Source: Acidobacteriaceae bacterium (GTDB lineage Bacteria > Acidobacteriota > Terriglobia > Terriglobales > Acidobacteriaceae). Taken from it: DNA of 48,846 nucleotides. Positions within the stretch are counted from its first letter, which is position 1, and every line of letters begins with the position of its first letter. The notes beneath the pieces were generated by a model. That model was not told the origin of the DNA. It did no database searches and saw only the letters and a list, made by a program, of their open reading frames with translations. Shown in pieces: positions 33,231 to 40,348 of this stretch. A program made the position numbers and the translations under genes. The stretch is from the NCBI GenBank assembly GCA_003151155.1, contig PLWX01000107.1:1-48846 (forward strand). The letters run 5' to 3'.

Positions 33231-34073
33231 TTAGCTAAAGACAAGTTCTTTCGCGCGTTGAGCTGCCTTCACCACAGCCTTAATTAGCGTGACGCGCAGT
33301 TTGCCCTCTTCCAGCTCGAGAATGCCATCAATGGTGCATCCGGCGGGGGTGGTCACGGCGTCCTTTAATTGGGCAGGATGTTGTCCGGTTTCGAGAACGA
33401 CCTTGGCGGCTCCCATCGTGGTTTGCGCCGCCAGAAGTGTCGCGAGATCGCGGGGCAAGCCGACTTTGACGCCAGCCTCGGCGAGAGATTCGATGATGAT
33501 GTAAATAAATGCCGGACCGCTGGCCGAAAGGCCGGTTACCGCGTCCATGTGTTTCTCTTCGACGACGGCAGTCCGGCCGACGGTGTTGAACATGGCCTGT
33601 GCCAGTTCGAGATGGGCCGCGGTCGCGTTGGAGCCCTTGCAGATGCCGCTCATTCCGGCGCCGAGCATCGACGGCGTGTTTGGCATGGCGCGGATGATCG
33701 GCACTTTCGCAGCGAGGCGCTCTTCCATGTAGATGGTGGGCACGGAAGCCGCGACGGATATCAGAAGTTGATTTTCTTTTAAAATGTCGCGCAATCCTGT
33801 GAGAACAGCGCCCACGGTCTGAGGCTTGACTGCGAGCAGAACGATGTCGGCACCGCGGACAGCGGCGGCGTTGTCCGTGCCTACTTGGATCCCAAGCTCT
33901 TTGCTGAGCGCCTCCGCTTTCTCTGGACGCGTCACGGTGGCACGCACACGCTTCGCCGAGAGCAGGCCTTCACGCAACATTGCCTGCAAAAGGATGGTGC
34001 CGATCTTACCCAGCCCGAGAATGGCGACGTTCTGTTGCGAAAGCTTAGGAGATGTCTTCGATTTATTTGTCAT
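33231..34073 (-). CDS. proC: Pyrroline-5-carboxylate reductase
   Basis: It catalyses the last step of proline synthesis, reducing 1-pyrroline-5-carboxylate with NAD(P)H in the cytoplasm. The N-terminal Rossmann motif is NVAILGLGKIGTILLQAML. Next come ADIVLLAVKPQTVGAVL and the IIRAMPNTPSMLGAGMSGIC region, then the signature VTGLSASGPAFIYIIIESLAEAGVKVGL and QLKDAVTTPAGCTIDGI near the C-terminus. At 280 residues it is of normal length. The ATG at 34073 is preferred for its GGAAAGG; an in-frame TTG at 34085 would add four residues. It sits 42 bp after thrB, making it the last biosynthetic gene of the operon. Proline and threonine synthesis both draw on acyl-phosphate/semialdehyde chemistry, but a shared operon is unusual. 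Confidence 0.95.
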   Translation of the reverse strand: MTNKSKTSPKLSQQNVAILGLGKIGTILLQAMLREGLLSAKRVRATVTRPEKAEALSKELGIQVGTDNAAAVRGADIVLLAVKPQTVGAVLTGLRDILKENQLLISVAASVPTIYMEERLAAKVPIIRAMPNTPSMLGAGMSGICKGSNATAAHLELAQAMFNTVGRTAVVEEKHMDAVTGLSASGPAFIYIIIESLAEAGVKVGLPRDLATLLAAQTTMGAAKVVLETGQHPAQLKDAVTTPAGCTIDGILELEEGKLRVTLIKAVVKAAQRAKELVFS

Positions 34074-34115
34074 AGGCCTTTCCAATTCAATGCCGAAACT
34101 GGCTGGAGAAGATGG

Positions 34116-35057
34116 CTAAGCGAATACGGACGGGTCTGCGTTCGGCGGGACTTCGCAATCCTGGACTTCGTTGTTGCGATGAACCGCGAGAGTGCACACG
34201 CGGTAAGCAATGTTGAGACGCTCGTAAATCGCGGAGAACTGGCGTTCGATCTCGGCGAAACTGCGTACGGCGAAACCTACGACTGACGGGCCGGCACCAC
34301 TGAGGCAGACGCCGAGGAGGTCAGGGTGATCGAGCAACAATGCCTGCTCAAGTCCGGGAATGAGGCGCTGTCGATGAGGCTGGTGCAGGCGATCGCTGAG
34401 CGCTTCGTGCAAAAGAGAAAAATCTTCGGTTTGTAATGCGTGGAGAAGATGCGCCATGCGTTGCAAATTGAAGACGGCATCGTGACGGGAGATTTTTTCG
34501 GGGAGGACGCTGCGCGCCGCTGTGGTCGATAGATCGATCTCCGGCGTAGCGACGATGAGGTGCAGGGTCGAGGGCCAGTGCATCGGCACCGCCGAAGTCG
34601 AGCCGTCGGGAAGTTGGCAACTGGCGGTCATGCCGCCGAGCAGCGCGGCGGATACGTTATCGGGATGTCCCTCAAGCGCGACAGCGGCGTTCAGCAGATC
34701 GCGTGGCCGCATAGGTTCCATGATGGCTTCGTAGAGGCGAAGACCCGCCACCGTGGCCGCGGCGCTACTTCCGAGACCAGAGCGGATGGGAATGTCGCAA
34801 TGAACTTCGATATCGAGAGAAGGGAAGGCAGTGGTACGTTGACGCGCAAGAAATTGAAAAGAGCGCTCGATGTAGTTGTCGCCGACCAGTTGCTGGCCGA
34901 CAAAGCGAAAATGCAGTTGATTCTCTCCGGCCGCCGGCTGCACTTTTAGTCGCAGATAGAGCTGGACCGCCACGGCGAGCACGTCGAAGCCCGGGCCGAG
35001 ATTGGCCACCGACGCCGGTACCGTAATTTCAATTTCGCCGCGATCGAGTGCGCTCAA
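34116..35057 (-). CDS. thrB: Homoserine kinase
   Basis: A GHMP-family kinase that phosphorylates L-homoserine for threonine synthase. Motifs: the start VPASVANLGPGFDVLAVAV (GHMP N-terminal); the ATP-binding P-loop-like PIRSGLGSSAAATVAGL; and the C-terminal GVCLSGAGPSVVGFAV. The length of 313 residues is normal. The start is TTG at 35057, overlapping the thrC TGA by 4 bp; GAGGTG lies 5 bp upstream, within the end of thrC, which supports this unusual start codon and translational coupling. It is fourth in lysC-hom-thrC-thrB-proC. Confidence 0.95.
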   Translation of the reverse strand: MSALDRGEIEITVPASVANLGPGFDVLAVAVQLYLRLKVQPAAGENQLHFRFVGQQLVGDNYIERSFQFLARQRTTAFPSLDIEVHCDIPIRSGLGSSAAATVAGLRLYEAIMEPMRPRDLLNAAVALEGHPDNVSAALLGGMTASCQLPDGSTSAVPMHWPSTLHLIVATPEIDLSTTAARSVLPEKISRHDAVFNLQRMAHLLHALQTEDFSLLHEALSDRLHQPHRQRLIPGLEQALLLDHPDLLGVCLSGAGPSVVGFAVRSFAEIERQFSAIYERLNIAYRVCTLAVHRNNEVQDCEVPPNADPSVFA

Positions 35058-36280
35058 GAGGGCACCTCTGCGAGATGCGCGCCTTTCAATTTGGCATGGG
35101 CTTTCAAGATGTAGTCAGTGTCTTTTAATGCGTGGCCAGTCAGGATGGCAACTACGGTCGCGCCGCGATCGAGCTTGCCTTGTGATTGCATCTTGCGGAG
35201 GCCCGCAAGGGTGGTCGCCGATGCAGGCTCACAGCCGATGCCATCGAGGCCGATCAGGGACTTCGCTTCGCCGATCTCTTCGTCGGTGACATCCATTACG
35301 AATCCGCCGGTATATTTCACCGAGTGTAGCGCCTTCCGCCATGAACGCGGATTGCCAATGCGGATAGCGGTCGCCACGGTTTCTGGATGGGAGGAGGGGG
35401 TGATTTCATCGGCGCCGCTTCGCCATAATTCCGCGAAGGGATTTGCGCCGGCGGCTTGCACAACTATGAGTTTCGGAGCGCGGTCGATGAAGCCAAATTC
35501 TTTTAGTTCCTCGAGAGCTTTACCGAAAGCCGAAGTGTTACCGAGATTGCCGCCGGGGGTGATGACGTAGTCAGGAACCTGCCAGTCGAGCTGTTCCATC
35601 ATCTCAATCATCACGGTCTTCTGGCCTTCCACGCGGAAAGGGTTGACCGAATTCAGGAAGTAGATGTCTTTGTTCGTGGTGTTGAGAAGTTGATCGAGCG
35701 CGGCGTCGAAGTTGCCGTCGACCTGCACGATCTCGGCGCCGAAGTCGATCGCCTGTGCCAACTTGTTCAGCGAAATTTTTCCACTTGGCAAGTAGACCTG
35801 GGCGGACAGCGCCGCTCGCGCCGCATACGCAGCAAGGGAAGCGGAGGTATTGCCGGTGGAGGCGCAAGCGACGATCTTCGCTCCGACAAACTTGGCTTCG
35901 GTCATACCGACGGTCATGCCGAGATCTTTGAAGCATCCAGTGGGATTCCACCCGAGATGTTTGAAGAAGAGCCGGTCGAGTCCAGCAGCCTTGCCGGTTT
36001 TCAAGCCATGGACGAGAGGAGTGTTGCCTTCAGAGAGGGTGACGAGGGAATCAGGATCGTAGGGGCCTGGCAGGAGATCCCGGAATCGCCAGACACCGCT
36101 GCGATCGGCGCTGGCGTTCGACATTCGACGTTCGAGCCACATGCGCTTCAAGGCAGCAGGCTCCGCCTGGGGCGCATCGACCACCACTTCAAGCAGATCA
36201 CCGCACTGGGGACAAGCTACAACACGCTCGTGAAGATCGAGGGTATGGGCGCAGTTCCGATTGTTACAACGCAGATGCAT
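35054..36280 (-). CDS. thrC: Threonine synthase
   Basis: A PLP fold-type II enzyme that converts O-phosphohomoserine to threonine. The N-terminus has a four-Cys zinc-ribbon-like element (LRCNNRNC ... VACPQCG, about residues 3-27) as in the long bacterial/plant-type threonine synthases. The PLP lysine motif is HLGWNPTGCFKDLGMTVGM, with ACASTGNTSASLAAYAARA and the phosphate-binding TPGGNLGNTSAFGKAL. The ATG at 36280 is chosen because AGGGGA precedes it at 4-5 bp and it starts 8 bp after the hom stop. A longer ORF to 36382 would overlap hom by ~90 bp and add non-family residues. It overlaps thrB by 4 bp. Confidence 0.95.
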   Translation of the reverse strand: MHLRCNNRNCAHTLDLHERVVACPQCGDLLEVVVDAPQAEPAALKRMWLERRMSNASADRSGVWRFRDLLPGPYDPDSLVTLSEGNTPLVHGLKTGKAAGLDRLFFKHLGWNPTGCFKDLGMTVGMTEAKFVGAKIVACASTGNTSASLAAYAARAALSAQVYLPSGKISLNKLAQAIDFGAEIVQVDGNFDAALDQLLNTTNKDIYFLNSVNPFRVEGQKTVMIEMMEQLDWQVPDYVITPGGNLGNTSAFGKALEELKEFGFIDRAPKLIVVQAAGANPFAELWRSGADEITPSSHPETVATAIRIGNPRSWRKALHSVKYTGGFVMDVTDEEIGEAKSLIGLDGIGCEPASATTLAGLRKMQSQGKLDRGATVVAILTGHALKDTDYILKAHAKLKGAHLAEVPS

Positions 36281-36288
36281 TCGATCCC

Positions 36289-37584
36289 CTAGCGCAAGAT
36301 TGGCATGACGAACGGCGTGCTCTTCAAAAAGTCGAAACGGCCGATTTCCGTTACCGCCTGGCTGACCTTGGCACTGCTGCAAGATTCAAGGGTCATCACG
36401 AAAGGCAGTTCAGACTTCGAGCATCCCGGCTTCTGCAGTACGGAATCGATGTTAATCCCGTTGCGCGAAAGAACGCCGGCAATTGCGGCGATGATTCCCG
36501 GTTTATCCTGGATCACGAAGCGCACATAATGTGGGGTTTCGAAATCACTACTGACCTTGTAACGCGCCGAAGGCGCAGCATCGTTTTCGCGAGGCTTATG
36601 TCGCGCGATGTGCAGCAAGTCCGAGACGACGGCCACTGCGGTTGGATTTCCTCCTGCGCCAAAGCCGGCGAAAACGGTTTCACCGCCGAATTCACCGGTA
36701 CTTACGAGCAGGTTCTGACTTCCGGCGACGCGGGCCAGGGGCTCCGTTTGAGGCACCAGGGCAGGTTCGACGGAGGCGTACAAGCGGTCGTCATGAAGCT
36801 CAGCACGCGAGATCTGACGAATCGTGCAGCCAAGTTGATGCGCATATTCGAAGTCGATCTGCGCGACGCCCGCGATGCTGCGGCAAGCGACCTCTTCGGG
36901 GCGCACCTCGGCGTTCAAACCAACGCGCGACAGAATGACAAGCTTGGCGCGCGCATCGTAACCTTCGAGGTCGTCGGTCGGATCGGCTTCGGCGAAACCA
37001 GCCTTTTGCGCTTCCAACAGCGCGTCGGCGAACGATGCCCCGGATTGCTCGATGCGCGTGAGGATGTAGTTGCAGGTTCCATTCAAGATGCCGCGAACTT
37101 TGTAGAGGCGATCGCCAGCGAGGCCGTCCTGCAACGCCGCGATGACGGGAACTCCACCGGCGACGCAGGCACCGAATCCGAGATGCAAATCCTTCTCGCG
37201 TGCGAGCGCAAGCAACTCCGTGCCATGATGCGCGATCAACTGCTTGTTCGCGGTTACGACCGCTTTTCCGGCGAGCAGGGCTTTCTTCACCCATTCATAC
37301 GCCGGCTGCAGGCCGCCGACCAACTCCACCAATACCCCGGCATCGGAGTTCAGCAAGTCGTCGAAGTCTTCCGTCCACTGCACATCTTCGGCAACCCAAT
37401 CGACTCTCTTGCGCGCGACGTCGCGGTTGTAGACATGGGTAAGCTGAAAAGGAAGCTCGTGATCGCGAGCACTGAGTAGTCGCGCCACGGAACTGCCAAC
37501 GGTGCCGAAGCCGAGGAGCGCTACCTTGCAGGCTTTCGGCGGAGAAGATTCGGGGAAGCGTGCGACCTTCAGCGTTGCCGTCAT
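36289..37584 (-). CDS. hom: Homoserine dehydrogenase
   Basis: It reduces aspartate-semialdehyde to homoserine. The NAD(P)-binding start is KVALLGFGTVGSSVARLL. The catalytic domain includes VVTANKQLIAHHG and GGVPVIAALQDGLAGDRLYKVRGILNGTCNYILT, the family signature that ends in Asn/Thr, and then AEADPTDDLEGYDARAKLVIL. A C-terminal ACT domain (about residues 350-431; HYVRFVIQDKPGIIAAIAGVLSRNGINIDSVLQK) suggests threonine feedback inhibition. The ATG at 37584 is preceded by GGGGGTGG at 7 bp and lies 2 bp beyond the lysC stop; an upstream in-frame TTG at 37605 is less likely. Monofunctional, not fused to aspartokinase. Confidence 0.95.
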   Translation of the reverse strand: MTATLKVARFPESSPPKACKVALLGFGTVGSSVARLLSARDHELPFQLTHVYNRDVARKRVDWVAEDVQWTEDFDDLLNSDAGVLVELVGGLQPAYEWVKKALLAGKAVVTANKQLIAHHGTELLALAREKDLHLGFGACVAGGVPVIAALQDGLAGDRLYKVRGILNGTCNYILTRIEQSGASFADALLEAQKAGFAEADPTDDLEGYDARAKLVILSRVGLNAEVRPEEVACRSIAGVAQIDFEYAHQLGCTIRQISRAELHDDRLYASVEPALVPQTEPLARVAGSQNLLVSTGEFGGETVFAGFGAGGNPTAVAVVSDLLHIARHKPRENDAAPSARYKVSSDFETPHYVRFVIQDKPGIIAAIAGVLSRNGINIDSVLQKPGCSKSELPFVMTLESCSSAKVSQAVTEIGRFDFLKSTPFVMPILR

Positions 37585-37586
37585 GA

Positions 37587-39005
37587 CTATGCCACCCCCG
37601 CACAACCCGCGTAAGTTTCGTTTCCGAGCACCGACACGGGAAGGTGCTCGGCTTCAAAAAAATGGGCATGCAACGCCTGCACGGCGCGTACCGCGTCGCT
37701 TTCTTCGATCACAAAGCTGATGTTAATTTCCGAGGCTCCTTGAGAGACCATATGGACGTTGATGCCGGTCTTGGCAACCACCTGGAATACGTCCGCACAA
37801 ATGCCGACACGTCCGCGGATGTTATCACCCACGAGACAAACGATCGCTTTACCGTTTTCCACTTCGACGGCGCCCAACTGTTTCAAGTCGTTGACGAGCG
37901 GCTTCACGTCGCGCCCGCCGTCAATCGCGACCGATACGCTGACCTCGGAGGTGTTTACCAGGTCTGGCGAGAGCGAATGTTTTTCGAAGACCTCGAAGAG
38001 CGATCGCAGGAAACCGTGGGCGATCAGCAGGCGCGGCGCTTTGATGTTCAGGATTTTCGTCCCCTTCTTCAAGGCGATCGCGCGGAAGGTGGTCGCGCTG
38101 TGCGGCGCCTGTGCCTGGATGCAGGTGCCCTGGCTCTCAGGATTGCGCGAGTTCAGGACGTAAACGGGGATGTTCGATTCGACCGCTGGGATGAGCGTGG
38201 CGGGATGGAGGACCTTGGCGCCAAAATATGCGAGCTCGGAAGCTTCCTCGAAGCCGATGACTTCAATGCGCCGAGCCGATTTGCAAATGCGTGGATCGGT
38301 GGTCAGCATGCCTTCGACGTCGGTCCAGATCTCGATGCGCCGGGCGCCTAAGGCCGCGCCGACGATTGCGGCAGAAAAATCCGATCCGCCCCGGCCAAGC
38401 GTGCTTGGGGTGCCATCTTCGGTGGCGGCGATGAATCCTCCCAACACCGGAACACGATTCCTGGCGAGAGGATCTTTTAGCGAAGCGCGAAGGCGGGCAT
38501 TGGTGGGATCAAGCAGGGGAACGGCCTTGGTGTGGCTGGCATCGGTCACAATGCATTGACGGGCATCGATATGCACCGCGTCCAAACCCGCAGACTTGAA
38601 GCCCGCCACGACCATTAAACTCGATAGGGTTTCGCCGAAAGACAGGATGTTGTCCTGGGTTCGCGGGGAGAGTTCTCCGAGAGCGGCGATGCCCCGTAAG
38701 ACGTCCTGGAGGTTGCCGAATAAATCCTGCACTTGCTGTTCTGCGGCGTCGGCATTTGCTTTGCTCACGAGTTTGGAGAGCACCGTCACATGTCGCTGAC
38801 GTCCGGCTCGCCAGAGTTTTAATGCGGCCGGCAGGTCTCCGCTGGCCGCCGCTTTTGCCATCGCGACCAATGAATCGGTAAATCCACCGAGGGCGCTAAC
38901 CACCACCACGGGCTTCTGCTTGGCGCGCTGCTTCACGATCCCGGCGACACGGGCAATGGCCTCCGCGTCTTCTACCGAGGTTCCTCCAAATTTCATCACA
39001 ATCAT
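37587..39005 (-). CDS. lysC: Aspartate kinase (aspartokinase)
   Basis: It catalyses the first step of the aspartate pathway, phosphorylating L-aspartate. The start MIVMKFGGTSVEDAEAI holds the kinase signature K-F-G-G-T-S. Further family blocks are LSFGETLSSL, VPVLGGFIAATEDGTPSTLGRGGSDFSAAIVGAALGA, and WTDVEGMLTTDPRICKSARRI. Two ACT repeats follow at the C-terminus (about 320-472; the first begins near ILNIKAPRLLIAHGFLRSLFEV), the lysine/threonine feedback site. At 472 residues it is a normal monofunctional enzyme. The ATG at 39005 has AAGGGA 7 bp upstream, so the longer ORF to 39059 is discounted; that extra part is actually the attenuator. First gene of the operon; its leader is described separately. 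Confidence 0.95.
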   Translation of the reverse strand: MIVMKFGGTSVEDAEAIARVAGIVKQRAKQKPVVVVSALGGFTDSLVAMAKAAASGDLPAALKLWRAGRQRHVTVLSKLVSKANADAAEQQVQDLFGNLQDVLRGIAALGELSPRTQDNILSFGETLSSLMVVAGFKSAGLDAVHIDARQCIVTDASHTKAVPLLDPTNARLRASLKDPLARNRVPVLGGFIAATEDGTPSTLGRGGSDFSAAIVGAALGARRIEIWTDVEGMLTTDPRICKSARRIEVIGFEEASELAYFGAKVLHPATLIPAVESNIPVYVLNSRNPESQGTCIQAQAPHSATTFRAIALKKGTKILNIKAPRLLIAHGFLRSLFEVFEKHSLSPDLVNTSEVSVSVAIDGGRDVKPLVNDLKQLGAVEVENGKAIVCLVGDNIRGRVGICADVFQVVAKTGINVHMVSQGASEINISFVIEESDAVRAVQALHAHFFEAEHLPVSVLGNETYAGCAGVA

Positions 39006-39039
39006 GGCCAAATCCCTTTCACCGCCGCGAATTGCGGCC

Positions 39040-39080
39040 AAAAGCAGAAAACCCACCATCCCGGATCGGGCGGTGGGTTT
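39040..39080 (-). terminator. Attenuator terminator in the lysC (threonine operon) leader
   Basis: On the minus strand AAACCCACC (39080-39072) pairs perfectly with GGTGGGTTT (39057-39049). The inner CCCG-ATC-CGGG is also paired, and TCTGCTTTT follows. It lies between the leader ORF and lysC, where a normal 3' terminator would make no sense. Its 5' arm can pair instead with 39125-39134, the end of the leader ORF. Confidence 0.85.
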
Positions 39081-39134
39081 GTTGAACTTAGATCTTATAG
39101 AGTTTTAGTTCTCTTTAAAATCTACCCCCCGCCC
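39068..39134 (-). promoter_or_regulatory. Antiterminator pairing of the threonine-operon leader
   Basis: On the minus strand GGGCGGGGGG (39134-39125, inside the last codons of the leader ORF) can pair with CCCACCGCCC (39077-39068, the terminator 5' arm) at nine of ten positions. This excludes the terminator. GC-rich CCGCCGCCCC (39216-39207) earlier in the leader could act as the protector strand. Confidence 0.7.
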
Positions 39135-39222
39135 TTGAGGTTCGCGGTGTAATTCGCGAGCCTGTGCCCGTAATTGTGCTTGTAATGCACATGGCCTTCG
39201 GGCTGGGGCGGCGGTTCGTCAT
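39115..39222 (-). CDS. Thr/Ile-rich leader peptide of the threonine operon
   Basis: A 35-codon ORF ends in TAA at 39117-39115. Its middle reads M-C-I-T-S-T-I-T-G-T-G-S-R-I-T-P-R-T. That is 7 Thr and 3 Ile in the whole peptide, 6 of the Thr codons within an 18-residue run. This is the composition of E. coli ThrL. Two in-frame ATGs exist, at 39222 (used here) and at 39192 (25 codons). The first would be close to the 5' end of the mRNA; the second has GAAGG only 2 bp upstream, too near to be ideal. Its last codons hold the G-rich strand that can break the terminator. Slow decoding of Thr (and Ile) codons when threonyl-tRNA is scarce would leave this strand free and allow read-through into lysC. 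Function inferred from sequence logic only. Confidence 0.78.
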   Translation of the reverse strand: MTNRRPSPKAMCITSTITGTGSRITPRTSRAGGRF

Positions 39223-39237
39223 AAACTCAATTCCGTG

Positions 39238-39267
39238 AATATAGAAGATGCCGAGGATTAAGGTCAA
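39238..39267 (-). promoter_or_regulatory. Sigma-70-type promoter of the threonine operon
   Basis: On the minus strand -35 TTGACC (39267-39262), 18-bp spacer, -10 TATATT (39243-39238). Predicted start is near 39231, just upstream of the leader ORF. It lies 11 bp past the stop of ldh. Confidence 0.75.
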
Positions 39268-39278
39268 GTACTCTTTGG

Positions 39279-40244
39279 TTACCTCGGGATATGACCGGCT
39301 ATCAGGGTCCGCAACACCTCGGCCGAGTGCCGGAGTTTTGCCAGTTCGTCTTGCGGAAGATCAGGGGTTAGCACTTGCACCACGCCTTTCGCACCGATGA
39401 TGGTTGGCAGACTCATATAGAGGTCGCGGAGTCCATAAGCGCCGTCCAAGAGTGTGGACGTGGTGAGCACCGTCTTCTGGTCGCGGACCACGGATTCGAC
39501 GATCTGCATCAGTCCGACGGCTACCGCGTAGTAGGTGGCGCCTTTACAGTCGATGATTTTGTATGCGGCATCGCGCGTATCGGTAAAAATCTTGTCGAAT
39601 GTGGCCTGTTCGTAAGGGATATTGTGGAGGCGACAGTAGTCCTGGAGACGGATGCCAGCGATGTTGGCCAGAGACCAGATCGGCACCTCGGTGTCACCGT
39701 GCTCGCCCAGGATGAGTCCATGCACGCTGCGAGCGTCCACCGAGAAGTGCTGTCCAAGCAGGTAGCGGAAGCGTGCGGTGTCGAGGATGGTGCCCGAACC
39801 GAGGACGCGGGGAGACGGCAGCCCAGAGAGCTTGTAGCTGGCATAACTGAGGATGTCGACTGGGTTGGTGGCAATCAGGAGCAGGGCTTCGGAATTGTGC
39901 TGGACGACTTTCGGCACGATATCGCGAAAGATCGCCAGGTTGCGATCCAGCAATTGCAATCGTGTCTCACCTGGCCGCTGTGCCGCACCGGCGGTTATGA
40001 CCACCACGGCGGCACCGCGGCAATCTTCATAGTCACCCGCCCAGATACGGGTCGGCGCGCCGAAGGGGACCGCGTGATTCAGGTCCATGGCTTCGCCTTC
40101 CGCTTTCTTGCGATTGGCGTCGATGAGCACGATCTCCGCTGCAAGCCGACGCAAGAGCAGACAGAATGCGAAACTTGCGCCTACGTTTCCGAGGCCGACA
40201 ATGGCGATGCGTAGAGGAGAATGGGTGCGTGCGGGGACACTCAT
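39279..40244 (-). CDS. ldh: L-lactate dehydrogenase
   Basis: A 321-residue NAD-dependent 2-hydroxyacid dehydrogenase of the LDH/MDH family. The N-terminal Rossmann motif is RIAIVGLGNVGASFAFCLL. Substrate-loop sequence AGAAQRPGETRLQLLDRN carries Gln before the R-P-G-E-T-R, which favours lactate/pyruvate rather than malate. TNPVDIL, the GSGTILDTARFRYLL region and the catalytic His motif LILGEHGDTEVPIWS are all present. ATG at 40244; the SD is poor. It is transcribed in the same direction as the threonine operon but separated from it by that operon's own promoter. Interconverts pyruvate and L-lactate, expected in the cytoplasm. Malate dehydrogenase is the alternative but the Gln argues against it. 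Confidence 0.9.
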   Translation of the reverse strand: MSVPARTHSPLRIAIVGLGNVGASFAFCLLLRRLAAEIVLIDANRKKAEGEAMDLNHAVPFGAPTRIWAGDYEDCRGAAVVVITAGAAQRPGETRLQLLDRNLAIFRDIVPKVVQHNSEALLLIATNPVDILSYASYKLSGLPSPRVLGSGTILDTARFRYLLGQHFSVDARSVHGLILGEHGDTEVPIWSLANIAGIRLQDYCRLHNIPYEQATFDKIFTDTRDAAYKIIDCKGATYYAVAVGLMQIVESVVRDQKTVLTTSTLLDGAYGLRDLYMSLPTIIGAKGVVQVLTPDLPQDELAKLRHSAEVLRTLIAGHIPR

Positions 40245-40348
40245 CCAACTAGGCTAGCATTTTGAGCGGCGCTGCTCGTTGGTTGTGGGATCAAAAGAAT
40301 AGGGCCGCCGGAATCCACGATTTGGGCAGCCCTTGAGGTCTTGTGAAT

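Noticed and set aside
36281-36382. Longer start for threonine synthase
   Set aside because: It would overlap hom by ~90 bp; the ATG at 36280 has a good SD and begins at the conserved zinc-ribbon.
39006-39059. Longer start for aspartokinase
   Set aside because: That stretch overlaps the attenuator hairpin; ATG 39005 has AAGGGA at proper distance and matches the family start.
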